From contig CM074699.1 in NCBI GenBank assembly GCA_037367355.1, positions 992,001-1,056,000 on the forward strand: a stretch of DNA of 64,000 bases, given 5' to 3'. Positions 12,001 to 23,572 of this stretch are shown here, in pieces (within the stretch, counting starts at the first letter, position 1; each line of letters starts with the position of its first letter). Below the pieces are notes generated by a model. The model ran no database searches. It had not been told where the DNA came from and was given only the letters and a program-made list of their open reading frames with translations. Origin of the DNA: Neoscytalidium dimidiatum. Lineage: Eukaryota; Ascomycota; Dothideomycetes; Botryosphaeriales; Botryosphaeriaceae. A program made the translations under genes and the position numbers.

Positions 12001-14078
12001 TCCCAAAGGCCGGCATCGGCAGGGACTTGGGTGGGGCGAGATTGTGTCTCCGCAGACTCAGGCAAGTCCCGCGTCAATGAATGATTGGGAATTACCGTAT
12101 GTTCGGTAGATGCCAAAGCCTCGTTAGATGCGTGGGTATCCATATCGTCATCTAATATAGTATCCTGACTAGCAACTTGCGACGTAACAGCTCCGTTGGA
12201 GCTAGGGCCTTCGCCATTGTCGGCATCTCGGAATTCGGAACGGTCAGGGACATCTGCGAAGGCGGATTCCGGAGTGAGTTGATCTTTTGTATCGATATCG
12301 GACCTGTTGATTTGTTGCCAGCTTCCTTCGCTCTTATCGCTACGACGTTCCCCATCTGCATCCGTGACCTGTTCGTCAGCAGGGTCGGGCAACGAAGTAA
12401 AGCTACGAGTTGCCTCTTCTAAGTCCCGTCGAATTTGCGTCGCCAGAAAAGATTGCCCTCTTTCAGGCATTACAGGTCTCTGCTGGTTGGACCCGTCCGA
12501 AGACATCTCCCCGTCTTCGTTTTCGAAGACCAGTGCCAGGATATCTTCATTTGACATGGACTCATTTCCATTGTAGGCTTTCTCGAATCCATGCATATCG
12601 AATAGTAAGGGCTTGACCAGGCCTAGTTGTGACCTGGGCGCAATGATGTGTTCGAGGTCTTCTGCCCAATTCCGCAATTCATTCCACTTTTCATGAGCTT
12701 CTTCCCGCGAGCCGTTTGTGACCCGAACACTAGCCATCTCAATCCAAACGAGCAGCTCTTTCCTGATCTCTCTTCGGTCTAAGGGGTCTCGTTGGTCGAT
12801 AAGTTCCGCGACTTTGTCAAACTGAGATCTAGCCACAGCCTTGCGGATGTCGTTATCTGGGATTCGGTCGAGGGTCATCTGGACGACTTCAGGCAACCGC
12901 GGATTGATTTCAGGGGTGCGCTCGCGGACTGGAATGTCAAGATTTGCGAATCGCTCCAAAGATTCGTCTGAAGCATCACTAAAGCGATCTTCTTCCCCAG
13001 TACTATCGTCTGCTTCTGGGATTTCTGGGATTTCTTGCTCTTCCACGGCGTCTCGTTCGGCATTCTGAGGGAGTGGCTGAGCACGAGGAGCTGGGTTGTT
13101 GACTGGCTGCATGGCAGCCACGTTGATAACAGGTTGTTGCTGTACAACCCACTCCCGAATCAGGAAAATCAGAATGAAAGCAATAACAACCAGGACTGTA
13201 ATGATCTGGCCCTCAATGATATCGAGAATCAGGCGATTGATGGAGGGATGAGACGTCAAAGACTTGAAGAATGAGACGTCGGAAAGCAGAGAGGTCTGCC
13301 TGACCGATACCGCCTGAGAAATAGTGGCATTGTCGGTAGAATTCGTAAAGGATGCATTAAGTAAGTCTGGGAAGGGGCCGAGGCCGAAGAGAAACTTTTT
13401 GAGAAGAACGTAAGCCGTCGGCTCACCAGCGCTCATGTTGAGAGTCTGGGAGAATGGAGCCAAGACAGCTGGGATGCCGGTCAAATTTGTAAACGAGGTG
13501 GCGTTGGTTGGAGCGGCGCTGGCAGTGGAGGAGCTGGATGAAGTAGCGAATCGTCGATGATAGTTGGATACTCGGTGCAAATCTCCAGCGAAGCCACCAT
13601 CGCCACACCAAAACAACGCGCGCCAGATAACTCTCATACACCAGGGCAGCCACAGCAGCCATACCGAGCCGACTAGTAGGCCGCGACACCACGTCACCAG
13701 ATGTCGGAGAACGTGGACTACAGCCCTGCGCAGGAAGACGGCAGTGGGCAGCGAGCTTGGCATCTGCGGATGGTACAGCTTTGTGAAGCGGAAGGGCGTC
13801 TTGCATAACTCGCAGTGCTTCTTTTGCGAGTGTGACAGCCATTCCATCAAGCAGTCCTGGTGGACAAACTTGATGCTTCCGCTGCACTTGCAGGGATAGA
13901 ACAGCGGTTCTTCCTTGGTGCCCTCACCGCGACATATCCTGCAGGTATCTACATCGTCACCCTTTTCCGAAGCAGCGGAGTTTCTTGTAGGATCGAATTC
14001 GGGGTCGTTCATAACGTCGCGGCCGCCTGCAGGCGGCATAGGTGCGGGAAGGCCGTCGGAAGTGGCCATGATGTACAA
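9063..14078 (-). CDS. ssm4: Doa10/Ssm4 (MARCH6/TEB4) ER membrane RING-CH E3 ubiquitin ligase
   Basis: A single uninterrupted frame of 1671 residues. The N-terminus holds a complete RING-CH (C4HC3) finger: C46, C49, C63, C65, H73, C76, C89, C92, as in Doa10/TEB4. A first pair of membrane segments follows at about 120-155, then more than ten further hydrophobic helices. A long acidic linker (about 330-760) separates them. The conserved TEB4-Doa10 (TD) block lies around residues 1010-1185 and includes GVLYFIRDPDDPTFHPVRD. The enzyme ubiquitinates misfolded or N-acetylated proteins and sterol-pathway enzymes at the ER and inner nuclear membrane, for ER-associated degradation with Ubc6/Ubc7 and Cdc48. 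The frame opens with MYIMATSDG; the second Met (ATG at 14069) is an equally good start. The length fits the fungal family, whose C-terminus is also membrane-embedded. It is divergent from the repeat protein gene at 15242. Confidence 0.95.
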   Translation of the reverse strand: MYIMATSDGLPAPMPPAGGRDVMNDPEFDPTRNSAASEKGDDVDTCRICRGEGTKEEPLFYPCKCSGSIKFVHQDCLMEWLSHSQKKHCELCKTPFRFTKLYHPQMPSSLPTAVFLRRAVVHVLRHLVTWCRGLLVGSVWLLWLPWCMRVIWRALFWCGDGGFAGDLHRVSNYHRRFATSSSSSTASAAPTNATSFTNLTGIPAVLAPFSQTLNMSAGEPTAYVLLKKFLFGLGPFPDLLNASFTNSTDNATISQAVSVRQTSLLSDVSFFKSLTSHPSINRLILDIIEGQIITVLVVIAFILIFLIREWVVQQQPVINVAAMQPVNNPAPRAQPLPQNAERDAVEEQEIPEIPEADDSTGEEDRFSDASDESLERFANLDIPVRERTPEINPRLPEVVQMTLDRIPDNDIRKAVARSQFDKVAELIDQRDPLDRREIRKELLVWIEMASVRVTNGSREEAHEKWNELRNWAEDLEHIIAPRSQLGLVKPLLFDMHGFEKAYNGNESMSNEDILALVFENEDGEMSSDGSNQQRPVMPERGQSFLATQIRRDLEEATRSFTSLPDPADEQVTDADGERRSDKSEGSWQQINRSDIDTKDQLTPESAFADVPDRSEFRDADNGEGPSSNGAVTSQVASQDTILDDDMDTHASNEALASTEHTVIPNHSLTRDLPESAETQSRPTQVPADAGLWDRIYHWMWGDIDLAEEDGALGVNEEHVVQNLADEAPFVQRDAILGDGIDDPDAGRDPEVAAAAAQAGIDIMDQEAVEDAEDLEGIMELIGMQGPLVGLFQNALFSAVLISATVAVAVWIPYLWGKVVLLSLGRPVWLFLRLPLRILSATADLIVDSALFLGAAAVYWSIFVLRLSLPFIGSYKSLDSAASSTRTVAESAIERISKLFTIAGSSMNSDYLHLSISSHAALRSLQRTLSEWISLIWTGVADIYERATSTESFSVLSAVGRFLESGVQMCASIISSLRASLPTISTTNGLSLRLDAGNSTAPPVDPNFEYWTTSDRVIAILAGYIFFAVAGGLYLKRGTPFTTSPNGRRVEGIISDVLQQAGGVLKVILIISIEMIAFPLYCGILLDGALLPLFEQATVASRIEFARNSPWTAGFVHWFVGTCYMFHFALFVSMCRKIMRTGVLYFIRDPDDPTFHPVRDVLERSVTGQLRKIAFSAFVYGALVICCLGGVVWSLYYCFDGVLPIHWATTDPSMEFPLDLLFFNFLTPLVIKLFKPSDGLHEMYQWWFRKCARALRLSDFLFGEKNPDERGRHVRRTWSAWFQRKRGNVDEPVIGRDRQLLVEDRNVEVYFLFDGKYVRAPASDQVRIRRGQSVFVDVDIFDNRLDGKPEDDPIHGKDSGLTETVYIPPYFRFRICLFVLAIWLFAAATGVGVTVIPLLFGRSLFSQFVPEGSHINDIYAFSVGIYILGAVAYGLFHLRNLFNVAASSIRHPFNTTYSTLSILGKYAKQAACIAYVYGALILVLPVLFAVFLEFYVLIPLHAYLGPGETHVIHIIQDWTLGFLYARIAARILLWNPRSLLSRALQAVVRDGYLQPNARLATRAFVIPIAAFFAATLLLPLFGAQLANATWYKGADEVTKAKVYTLVYPLALAVALKAWVAWCAVKATERWRQRIKDEVYLIGERLHNLGERRAGAGVVTSLSGSGSEGIAAA

Positions 14079-15241
14079 TGCGGTCGGTGGCGATGACTGT
14101 CTTGACGCTCTCAGGACACCGAGAGGGGGACCTCGCTGTATGAGGGCGAACGGTGCAGCGGGCGAAGCGTAGGCGGAGATTGAGAGTGGGTGAGAAGAGG
14201 AGGGACGATGGCTCTAACGCCGCGGCTGGATTGGGCGTCTATGGAATCATCCTCAGCGCACTGGGAAGGAGAGGCGGACTAGCTAGGTCTCGATAAAAGC
14301 GGCAGAGGTGGTGGAAGAAGAGCTGCGACGGTTGGTTGCTTGGTGGCGGAGGTAGCGGTTGCGGGGGAGTTTCCGTTGCGGCGACAGGGTCGGTCTTGTT
14401 CTGGCGAGCGCGCGGAATGGCGGCCTGCGGACAACGGACGGACCGACATGGGCGCGCCCGGACAGCGCGACCGCGCGGACCCTCCACTCAACAGCCTGGC
14501 TGGCGGGACTGGAACAAGGCAGCCGTCACGTGCCATACACCTTCCCGTCGGGGAAATTCTTTCGCGTCCTTTCAACGATCTCTTTCATGACGGCAGGCAA
14601 GAACTCCAGTAGGTGGTCGCAGTGAGTGCGCTGCTCACAACTCGAGACTAAGCGATAGTCGGGGGTACGTGTCTGATACGCATAATTACTGCAATTCCGC
14701 AGCAGGAGCAGCAAACACACGAAGCAGGCAATCACAATAAGCGTCGGGCAATAATTTTGAGAGCCTGAGACCACATGCCGTCAGGTCGCAGCTTTGTTTC
14801 ATCGCCGAGGCAGAGGAGTGCATGCTCCGCGCAATCTGACGGGCTACGACGCTACGGCGGCGATAGGAAGGCACCCGCAGCGCAGCACATCCTGCAGGTC
14901 GCGATCTGGCCTGGCCGTGAGGTGATCTGCGAGGAGCACGCAGGCCGCAGTGGTTGCAAGCCTATGACGTGAGTCGGCGAGTCTTGGCTCAACACAGCTT
15001 GATTCCCTGTCGGCAAGCGTTGCGTGCGACAGACTGGCTGCATCAAGCAGCCGGATGTGAGACTCCCCTCCCAGAACCCCTCCTCCCAAACAATCTCCAC
15101 GAGAGTCGACTTGGTACTCTCGCGCTGCGGCATTGCTTGTGCTTGTGCTCCTTTGCAGCAGCTCTGAAGCATCGTCGACTCGCGAGACAGCACAGCACGG
15201 ACAGCGACGCGCCGATCAAGCACGCGCCTCCGCAGCGAGCC
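14079..15241. other. Divergent promoter region, Doa10 / Ala-Ser repeat protein
   Basis: 1.16 kb between two divergently transcribed genes, with CT/GA-rich tracts near both ends. The open frames here are chance products of GC-rich sequence. No independent gene seen. Confidence 0.5.
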
Positions 15242-18200
15242 ATGGCCGCCTCCACCAACGGCCGGGTCAAAAGGCCGTCCAAGACCGCCAGCGACCTTCG
15301 AGACTCCAAAGAAATGAACGGCTCAGTCGCTCGTCATAGCAAATCCAGGCAACCCGCGCGCCGCGGCTTCGCGCCATGGCTCCTCAGCAATGCCGTCCGG
15401 TGAGCTTCCTAACCTGATGCAAAAAAACGCGTTTTGCGCTGACATCCAACCTCAGCGTGTCGGTGTGGTATGTCATCATCACCATGCTCTTCCGCTGTCC
15501 GAGATCCCTTGAAGACCTCTCCGACGACTCTCCCAAGCTTTGCAAGCCCTACTTGACCGTGCAATCACACGCCGCACCCTACGTAGAGCCCTACTACAAC
15601 ACCTACCTTGCTCCCCACGTAGAGAAAGCCCAGCCATACGTCGACCGCTTCAATGACCAGATATACACCCCTTCGGCCGAGTTCGCCAAGCGCATTTATC
15701 AGACATATGGTGCTCCTCGCGTTGCTCAGGCGCACGAGTTTGCGTTGGCCGAGTGGGAGAAGACGCTGAAGCCCCAACTCCGGGTCGCTCAGACTCAGGC
15801 AAAGGCACAATACGATGCTGCACTCGCTCCTCATGTCGAGAAGCTTTCAGCAGCTGCCGCTCCTTACTATGAGCAGGCATCGTCAGCCGTTGGTGACACG
15901 TACAATTCCAGACTCCTGCCCGCATACGAAGCCGTGCTCCCACACGCGCAGAACGCTTATGCTCAAGGCCGTTATTATGCTGTTGATGTCGGCTACCCTT
16001 ACGCTCGCTGGGGTGCATCCTCGGTTGGAAACTTCCTTTTCCGCCAAGTCTGGCCCCAGCTAAGGATCCTATACGGGGATAATGTTGAGCCGCAACTTAT
16101 GAGGATCAAGGAAAGATTGGGCCGTTATAAAGATGGCAAGAAAATAGAATCCGTGGTAGATGCTGTCGACAGGTAAGCGCTCTCTACCCCTTGTCTCGGC
16201 GAGGCTGATAAGTTTAGCTCTTCTTCTGCGTCTTCAGTGGCATCCAGCGTCTCCTCGCTATCTTCTTCAATTGCAGCATCGGTCACGGCTGATGACTCCG
16301 CTTCTACCACTTCTAGCAGCTCTACCGAAGCTGCCGCTAAGGCCTCCCAGACCAATGCTCAGGAACAAGTTGCCAAGGATCTGAAGACATGGCAAGAGAA
16401 ATTTGCGAAGGCCGCCGACAAGGGCGCCGAGGACCTTGAGGAACGCGTAAAGGAAATCACTGCCCACCAGGTTGACAGCCAGGCCAAGGGTGTTGGCCAG
16501 GCTTTCCTCGTTCAGCTTGAAGAAGCCGTCGATTCCAAGCTCAATGGTCTTAAGTCGCAGATTATCAAGGCAGTAGAGTCTCTCCCCGAAGATGCGAATG
16601 AAGATGATATTGAGGATGCATACGGCAGCCTTATGGGCCATGTTCGTGCTGCTGGTCAAGCAATCAAGGAGAAGGCGCAGGCCATCCGATCGTGGAAGCA
16701 AAGCTATGATCGGGAGACGCTCAGCCTCATCACTTCCGCAACGGATTCCACGCTGGAAGTCATCGATCATATCAGGGATCTCGGCCTCCAGGAAATCGGC
16801 ATGCGTTGGGCCTACATGGATGGCGTTACCTACAAGGACTGGTCCAAGTATCACTCGTTGAAGAAGACTTTCGATGAATGGCGCAGAGAGGTTCAGGCTG
16901 TTGCTTACGAGCACCCCGGTTTCTACAGTGCCAGGGAGGAGGGCACCAAAATTGAGGAAACTGGTATGGCTGTCGCAGAAGAAGCTGCAAAGGAGTTGGT
17001 CCGCTTGAAAGAAGTTGCTCGCTACAAGCTCTTCACACACGATACCTCCGATGACTTTTCATCGACTGTCATCCCCGCTGCAGCCATTGAAGCAGCTAAG
17101 AAGGCCAAGGATGCCATCAAGAATGCTGTTAGCGACGCCAGCGAGGCTGTCGCAGGAACCTCCCAAGATACTGCGGAATCAATTGCTTCTGAAGCATCAG
17201 GCAGTGTCAAGAGTGCCGCATCCGCAGTCAGCGATCAGGTCGAGGACGTCAGCTCCAAGCTCAGTGAATCTATCATCGGCACGGAGCCGGATATAGCGGA
17301 GCAAGCTGCAAACAAGGCTTCTGAGGCGGTCCTAGGCACTCAAGATACAACGGACAGCATTTCTTCCGTTGCCAGCTCCAAAATTTCCAAGGCAAGCGAA
17401 GGCGCTGGGAAAGCTGCTCAGAGCGTCGTCTCTGCCGCCAAGTTCAAGAAGGACCAGGCCAGCCAAGCTGTCATCGGCTCGCCTGTCCCTCCTCATGAGT
17501 CTATTGCCTCTAAAGCTAGCGAAGCCATTGTTGGCTCAGAGACCCCTGCTTATGAGTCAATCGCCTCACAGGCCAGTGAAGCTGTCATCGGCAGCTCAAC
17601 GCCCGCTGCTGAATCTGTGGTCTCGGAGGCATCCTCAAGTCTTGGCTCCGCATCCTCTGCTGTTTCCGAAGCGGCAACCGATGCTACGGAATCAGTTAAG
17701 AAGGTCTGGGGAGGTGCAATGGCACAGGTCATTGTCGAGGCGAAGCAGATCATTCTCGAGGACGATATTGACGACCCTGATGACGATACCTATTCGGGGA
17801 AAATTCAGAGCATGGTCAGCGAAGCTGGCGATCGCGCTGCTGAACTCACTAAGGCAATTAGTGATGCTATCCTGAAGCCGACGTCGACGCAAGGCTCAGT
17901 CGAGTCTGCGACTTCTTTGGCTAGCGAACAGTATGCTAAAGCCTTGGCAGCTGCTTCCAGCGTGCTTTACGGACCTGAACAAGGTTCTGCCGAGAGCATC
18001 GCAAGCGTTGCTTCGGACAAGTACGCACAGGCGGTGACAGCGGCATCTTATGCTATCTACGGTACCCCGACTCCTGTCCTTGAATCTCTTCGTGCACAAG
18101 CTAGTGCCCAGTATGACAGTGCGGTTAAGGTCGCAAAGGATCAATACGATCAGGCAAAGTCTGCAGTTTCTGCGCAGATCTCCGGGACACCGAAACCTGC

Positions 18201-19887
18201 CCATGAAGAAGCTCTTTCCTCCCTCCACAATGCGTATTCTTCATCCTTATCCGTTGCCAGCGTCAAGCTGCAGGATGCTCTGAAGTTGACGGATTCGGTT
18301 AAAAACTATGCAGCCGGCCCGACGCAGGGTGCATGGGAGTCTGTCTCGTCCATTGCTTCTTCAAGACTTCAGGAAGGTTTGAGTGCGGCTTCTGCACAAT
18401 TCACTAGCGCTAAGATTGCTGTTGGTGCTCAGCCTACCCCAGTTCACCAGCAGTATATTGCCGAGGCTCAAAGACGCTATTACGAGGGCATCGGTCTTGC
18501 TCATGCTCGCTATTCGGAGTTCCTTGACGCTGCTTCCTCTGCCGTATACGGCACTCCTACCCCTGCGTATCAAAGCTATGTAGACGATGCGCAAAGCCAG
18601 TACACTGCCGCCGTTGCTGCCGCTTCCAACCAACTGCAAGATATCCTTTCGTCTGCCAGCTCACTTGCGGGCAAGACAAGCAAATCTCCGGCTCAAAGTG
18701 TTCTCGACTCGGCATCTTCTCAGTATGACGCTGCGGTTTCAATTGCTGCTGCTTCTCTTTCTGCTGCCTCAGCCCAGGCAAGCAGTGCCATCTATGGAAC
18801 CTCGACCGGCGTTTTTGAATCTGCTGCTTCAGCCGCTTCGGAAAAGGCCGAGTCTCTAGCATCTGCTGCAAGCTCCGGCGTCGTCGGCTCTGAGACTCCC
18901 TGGACCGAGTCTGTGGCTTCTCAAGCAGCAGAGAACTGGGAAACGCTGATCTCAAAGGCCAGCGAACAAGTGTACGGAGCGCCCACCCCTTGGGCCGAGT
19001 ACCTCTACTCGCAAGCCGGAGACTACGGGGCGCAGGCAACGGCCGCAGCAGCTGCCCAGTACGAAGCCGTCCACTCCATCGTCTCCGAGCTCGTCGTTGG
19101 TAAGGAACCTGACTTCACGGAGAGCGTCTTGAGCAGACTCAGCTCGGCCTACTATACCGGCTACCCGGCCGTGGCCTCCTCCGCCTCTTCCTACGCCAGC
19201 GAGGCATACGAATCCGCCTCCTCCGTTGTCTCCTCCGTCTTCACTCCGCCCGCCACCCTCGAAGCCATCCTCGACTCGGCCAACGACCAGATCAACGCCG
19301 CCGTCGACGCCGTCAGCATCCAGCTGTACGGCACCGAGAAGAACGCGTACGAGAAGGCGACCGACGCGGCCAGCTCCGCCTACAGCTCCGCGTCGGCGAA
19401 GGCCAGCGCGGCCGTCTACGGCACGCAGCCCGGCTACGCCGAGGCGGCGCAGAGCTCCCTCGCCGACGTCGCCTCGTCCGCCCAGCTCGCCATCTCCGTC
19501 GCCATCTACGGCACCCCCACCGGCTCCGTCGAGGCCGCCACCAGCTCCGCCGCCAGCGTCTACTCGTCCGTCTCCGCCGCCGTGTCGTCCGCAGCCGAGG
19601 AGAACCTCGCAGCCGTCAGCGAGGCCGTGGGCGATGGGTACAGGGCTGCGGCTAGTAGGGTCAGCGAGGCTGTGTACGGCCCTCAGCAGGGCGCGCTCGA
19701 GAGCGCGACCAGCAGGTTGCAGGAGGTCGTCGAGAGCGCGAGGGCGAAGTTGAGGGATTATGCGGCGCAGGCGGTCGAGGGTGTTGGCGAGGGCGCGGAG
19801 GAGGCGAGGAGGAAGGTCGAGGAGGCGGCGAGCGTGGTGGGTGAGAAGGTCGAGGAGGTTACGGGGAAGGCGAGGGATGAGCTTTGA
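15242..19887 (+). CDS. Membrane-anchored Ala/Ser-rich repeat protein ('hoxa13-like' in fungal annotations)
   Basis: Exons 15242-15399, 15456-16172 and 16218-19887 (introns 56 and 45 nt; both junctions restore frame) give 1514 residues. Near the N-terminus a hydrophobic helix (about 45-66, VSVWYVIITMLF) follows a basic segment, so a signal anchor is likely. Next comes PYVEPYYNTYLAPHVEKAQPYVDRF-type sequence, a Tyr/Pro/Ala repeat. From about residue 480 to the end, degenerate units of roughly 30-40 residues recur: S/A-rich amphipathic helices separated by turns such as YGTPTP.ES, YGPEQG or IGSETP. I recall relatives annotated 'transcription factor hoxa13', but no homeodomain or other DNA-binding motif is visible, so that name is probably wrong. 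The amphipathic A/S helices resemble lipid-droplet or apolipoprotein-like surfaces; this is inference. GC content at third positions rises sharply after about 18,900 inside the last exon. Confidence 0.85.
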
Positions 19888-21416
19888 GCAAGTCGTCGTG
19901 GGGATGTTGAAGGGGTATTGTCGTTGCGGTGGAGAGGGTTTGATTATGAGATGGGCAGACTGGGTGGACGAGCAAAGAGATTGAACACAGGCCGTGGCAG
20001 GTGGAGAACGGAAGCGGTGAACGACGACAAAATTTAGGAACAAGATGGATAGCTGGAGGGATTAATAAGGGAAGGCAGGGAAGGGTGGCTTGATCGGTGG
20101 ATATGCTGGAGTATTTTTTGTCTCTTGTCGATTTTCTGTTTTTTTTTGCTCTGTTCATTGGGGGAAGGGATGGGACAATGGACGATGGCTATGATGGAAC
20201 GCAAACACTACCTACTTACTTACCTATCCCCTTGACTCGCTATACTGGGGCAACCTTTCTCATATACGCACGCACTCAGGTGTATACTACTACAACTTTC
20301 CTATTTTTGTCACCTCTCGTCTCGTCTCGTCTCGTTTGATATCCGATCCTTTTGTCACTTTTCCTGTCCCTAGTTCTTTTCTACTTGATACCGTAGTTAA
20401 GTACTCTTTGTCTCTTTGGGTGGAAAGTCGTCTGTTTTACCCATTGGGCCGATGCGCCCCACTTTCAAATGGGTGGATGAGCGACCGCGATGTCAACCGA
20501 GTCCTCCAAATTCCTCTTCCTCTTCCTCATTTTTCACGCGCTTTGAAGAACGCTTGGGTAAGAGGATTAGTGGTAATGACGGATGCATGAATGGAGAGAA
20601 GTACGTACTTGGGGCGTCTTATGTAGGTACGCGCTATCAATGCATTCAGAACCCTTTCCGGTGTGATCATTTGCCTATGAAAAGCATCTGGTATGTGTCC
20701 ACGTTCCTGAGTTGGGCATGACAGTGTGCCACCGCATGTTATGGATAGCAGACGTTCTGCGATCAACAAGGAGAAAAAGTATTGCACGTCACGCCACCCA
20801 CGAAAGAACAACATACACACTGATCCTTCATTCAATCCATCCTATCTACAGTAAGACCAGAGATCCACAAACCAATTAGTACCCTCCCACCTTCCACGAC
20901 CGATCCCAATATCATTTCCCCCCCGTCATGTGCGGCCAAACGAGCTCATTACGTGTTTGCGTAACCCCCCTCCTCCTTCCTCCTCTCCCTTCCTTCCGAT
21001 TGATCTACAGCATCATTCCACCCATGAATCTCTCTCCAACCCACCCCAATCGCCGCCAAAGAATAGCTGATCTGACGGGGTCATTAAGGACAATAATGAA
21101 AACCCTCACGATGGCCAATTCTATGGATGATGCAAGACCAAAAAAGAGACAATACCTCACCTCCATCTCCCTTTCCACCGATGCGGGGAAAATAATGGTT
21201 CCTCTGATCCAAGGAATGTGATAAAGCCCTGTACGAATAAATCCTCCCTTGTAAACGCTGCACTGCAATTTTTACTATGCACCAAACCCGCATTCCCATT
21301 AGAGAAGAGACGGGAAAGAAAAGCCAAAAACGCCATATACACACAATTACATGTGACCACTCAGATGAGAAAACCAAAAAAGAGAGATGGCAAAAAAGAG
21401 ATAGATTCTCTGCTCA
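19888..21416. other. Convergent 3' intergenic region
   Basis: Separates the 3' ends of the repeat protein gene and the btgC-like gene. It holds pyrimidine-rich tracts and a short CTCGT repeat (about 20318-20335). No coding frame with recognisable character was seen. Confidence 0.5.
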
Positions 21417-23572
21417 TCATCTCTTTGATGGCAGCTTAGCTTGCTGACCGCCGCAATCGGGGATCTTGACGCCGCTCTTGAGATTGCGGTCGACGGTCAT
21501 GAGACCCCACTTATCTTCCCATTGCTCGTCCTTGGTGTTGTACATAACCTTCCAAGGCTCGTCGAACAGCTCGAACCTGTGCGCTACTGTTACTTTTGAC
21601 AATTCAAACATACTACTAAAAGCACTTTGACGGGGCTTACCAGAAGTACTCAGTGCCGTTCTTCAAGGCCGGGCAGACCCAATCCTCCAGGAAAACGTTC
21701 ATCTCATCGATGCCTGCCACACTGCCCTGGGTGTCGCTTGTACACGTCGACTCGCCGCAGTCGTTACCGCCACCAGAGGGCCAACCGGTCTCGCTGATTA
21801 CGTGAGTCTTTCCCTGCAGGTTCTTCGTGACGGCGACATCGTGATTCTGCCAGAAGCTCCAGGTCCAGCTCGCAGCCTCCTGCGCCTCGACGCCGGCAAA
21901 GAACGGATGGATGTTGGCCATGACGACATCGACCTCGGTAGCGAGGTCCTCGGTCCAATTGTCGCCTAGGTCGGAGGTTGCGAGCGGAAGGTCCCAGTTG
22001 TGGTCCGTGAGGTTCTTCTTCACGTCTCCCAGAATCTTGGCGAGCTCTTGCGCCGACAGGTCCTTGCGGTAGAGCACCTCGTTGCCGACGATGACGCCAG
22101 CGAAGGGGTCTGCCTTGTGCTGGTCGAGGATTTGCCAGAATTGTGCGATCTGCCTGTCATTGGTAGTGTCGTTGTTGCCCAGCCAGACACCCAGCCAGAC
22201 CTTGGTTGTGTTCGAGATGCCAAGGCGGTCGATGGCGTGAAGGACCATCTCAGTCTGAGACAGCAATTGCGTCAGTCGCAAAAACCTGCGGGCGCTGGTC
22301 TAAGACAGTGCTTACCTGGTTGCAATCTGTTCCGTAAAGACGAATGGCAGGAGTGAGCTGACTGAGGACAGCGACGTCACGGGTGATGTTGTTTTGGCTC
22401 GGCGGGTTATGTAGGCAGTCCGGATACTGGGCATTGAGGGGCGTGTAGTCCATGCCAGGGAAAACGCGATGAAGGTCGGGGTTGTTCATCAGCTTCTTGA
22501 TCTCATCGGAATCCTTGTCCAGATCGCCGTTCTTCTGCTCGTCGTTGTTGGCTGCAGCCGCGGGACTTGAACTGTCGTCTGGCGAACCAGCTCTGCTTCC
22601 GAGTATTCCGCCAACGACCACACCTACAATAACAGCGACAACGACGATAGCGACCAAGATAATAGTCCATAGCCGCTTTTTGCCGTTCTTGTTCACTGGT
22701 GTGCCCCATGCGCCCTTCTCTACGCCACGATTATCGTGCGTGTACTCGGTGGTTCCACCTGGTAGAGGGCCGTAATTTCCACTTCCATCTCGGCTCAGGC
22801 CTGCGGCAGCACCGGCGACTCCGGCAGCGCCAGCCGCAGCGGCACCCTTCTTGCCAAGTAGAGTCTTTCGTTTGGGATTTGGTGGTGGAATGCCGTCATC
22901 ACCGTCGTCTTCGATGTCATTGGGATCGATAGCGCCGAAGGGCGCGGATCTGGAGTGGTAATTGTAGGGGTCATCAGAGAAGGAGGAGTATCCGTCGTGG
23001 GCGGAATGGTTCGAATGGCTGTTAAGGGAGGGTCGCGACTCGTTGGCGCTAGGATTGGCGAGCGGCTCCTGGGAACTGTATGCGGCGGGATTCATGGCGT
23101 GGGGGGACGCGCCGGGGCTGTAGGGTGAGTAGGGAGAGTAGGGCGGGTGCTGATTTCCTGGGAGATGGTTACCACCAGGTCCAGAACGGTCCCATTGAGG
23201 GTCCTGAAGGGCGCGCAGGCCGCTTTCGCGCTGATGGGCGTTTGCGACGCCAAGAGCGATGGCAGTGATGCCGCCGCCTGGTGCCGACTCACCTAAGTTG
23301 TCCATGCCGGGCGTTGTGGTCGACTGCCGGGTGGGATTATGCAAGTAGGCTTGTGGTGCGAAGGCTCCAGGGCCGGTCGCACCGGGTTGAAGGTTGGGGA
23401 GATTGCGATGCTGGGGCGGCGGAGGTGGAGCTGACGGGTCGGGTTGTGCAGCGGCTAGACTGGGAGGATGCGAAACATGAGATTGGTATGGAGGAGGATG
23501 GGAGAAATGGCCCTGCTCGTCGTCGTTGTCGAAAGAGAAGCTTCTCTGAAAAGGAGGTTGGGAGGAGGGCAT
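21417..23572 (-). CDS. btgC: BtgC-like GH17 endo-beta-1,3-glucanase, type II membrane protein
   Basis: Three exons on the minus strand: 23572-22316, 22254-21641 and 21576-21417. Introns are 61 and 64 nt and all joins are in frame, giving 676 residues. The N-terminal 290 residues are disordered and rich in Pro, Ser and His, and should be cytosolic. One transmembrane helix lies at about 299-323 ([20 protein letters not shown]). The glycoside hydrolase family 17 domain follows: the acid/base Glu sits in [10 protein letters not shown] (E478) and the nucleophile in [12 protein letters not shown] (E574), with YGTDCNQ and MANIHPFF as further family motifs. This topology matches Aspergillus BtgC, which cleaves beta-1,3-glucan during cell-wall remodelling. 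N-glycosylation sequons (NNIT, NTTK, NNDTT, NLT) lie outside the membrane as expected. The start codon is the first ATG of the frame. Confidence 0.93.

Noticed and set aside
18952..20043. 363-residue minus-strand frame opposite the Ala/Ser repeat gene
   Set aside because: It is the antisense of GC3-rich repeat codons; the translation is Gly/Arg/Asp-rich low complexity with no domain.
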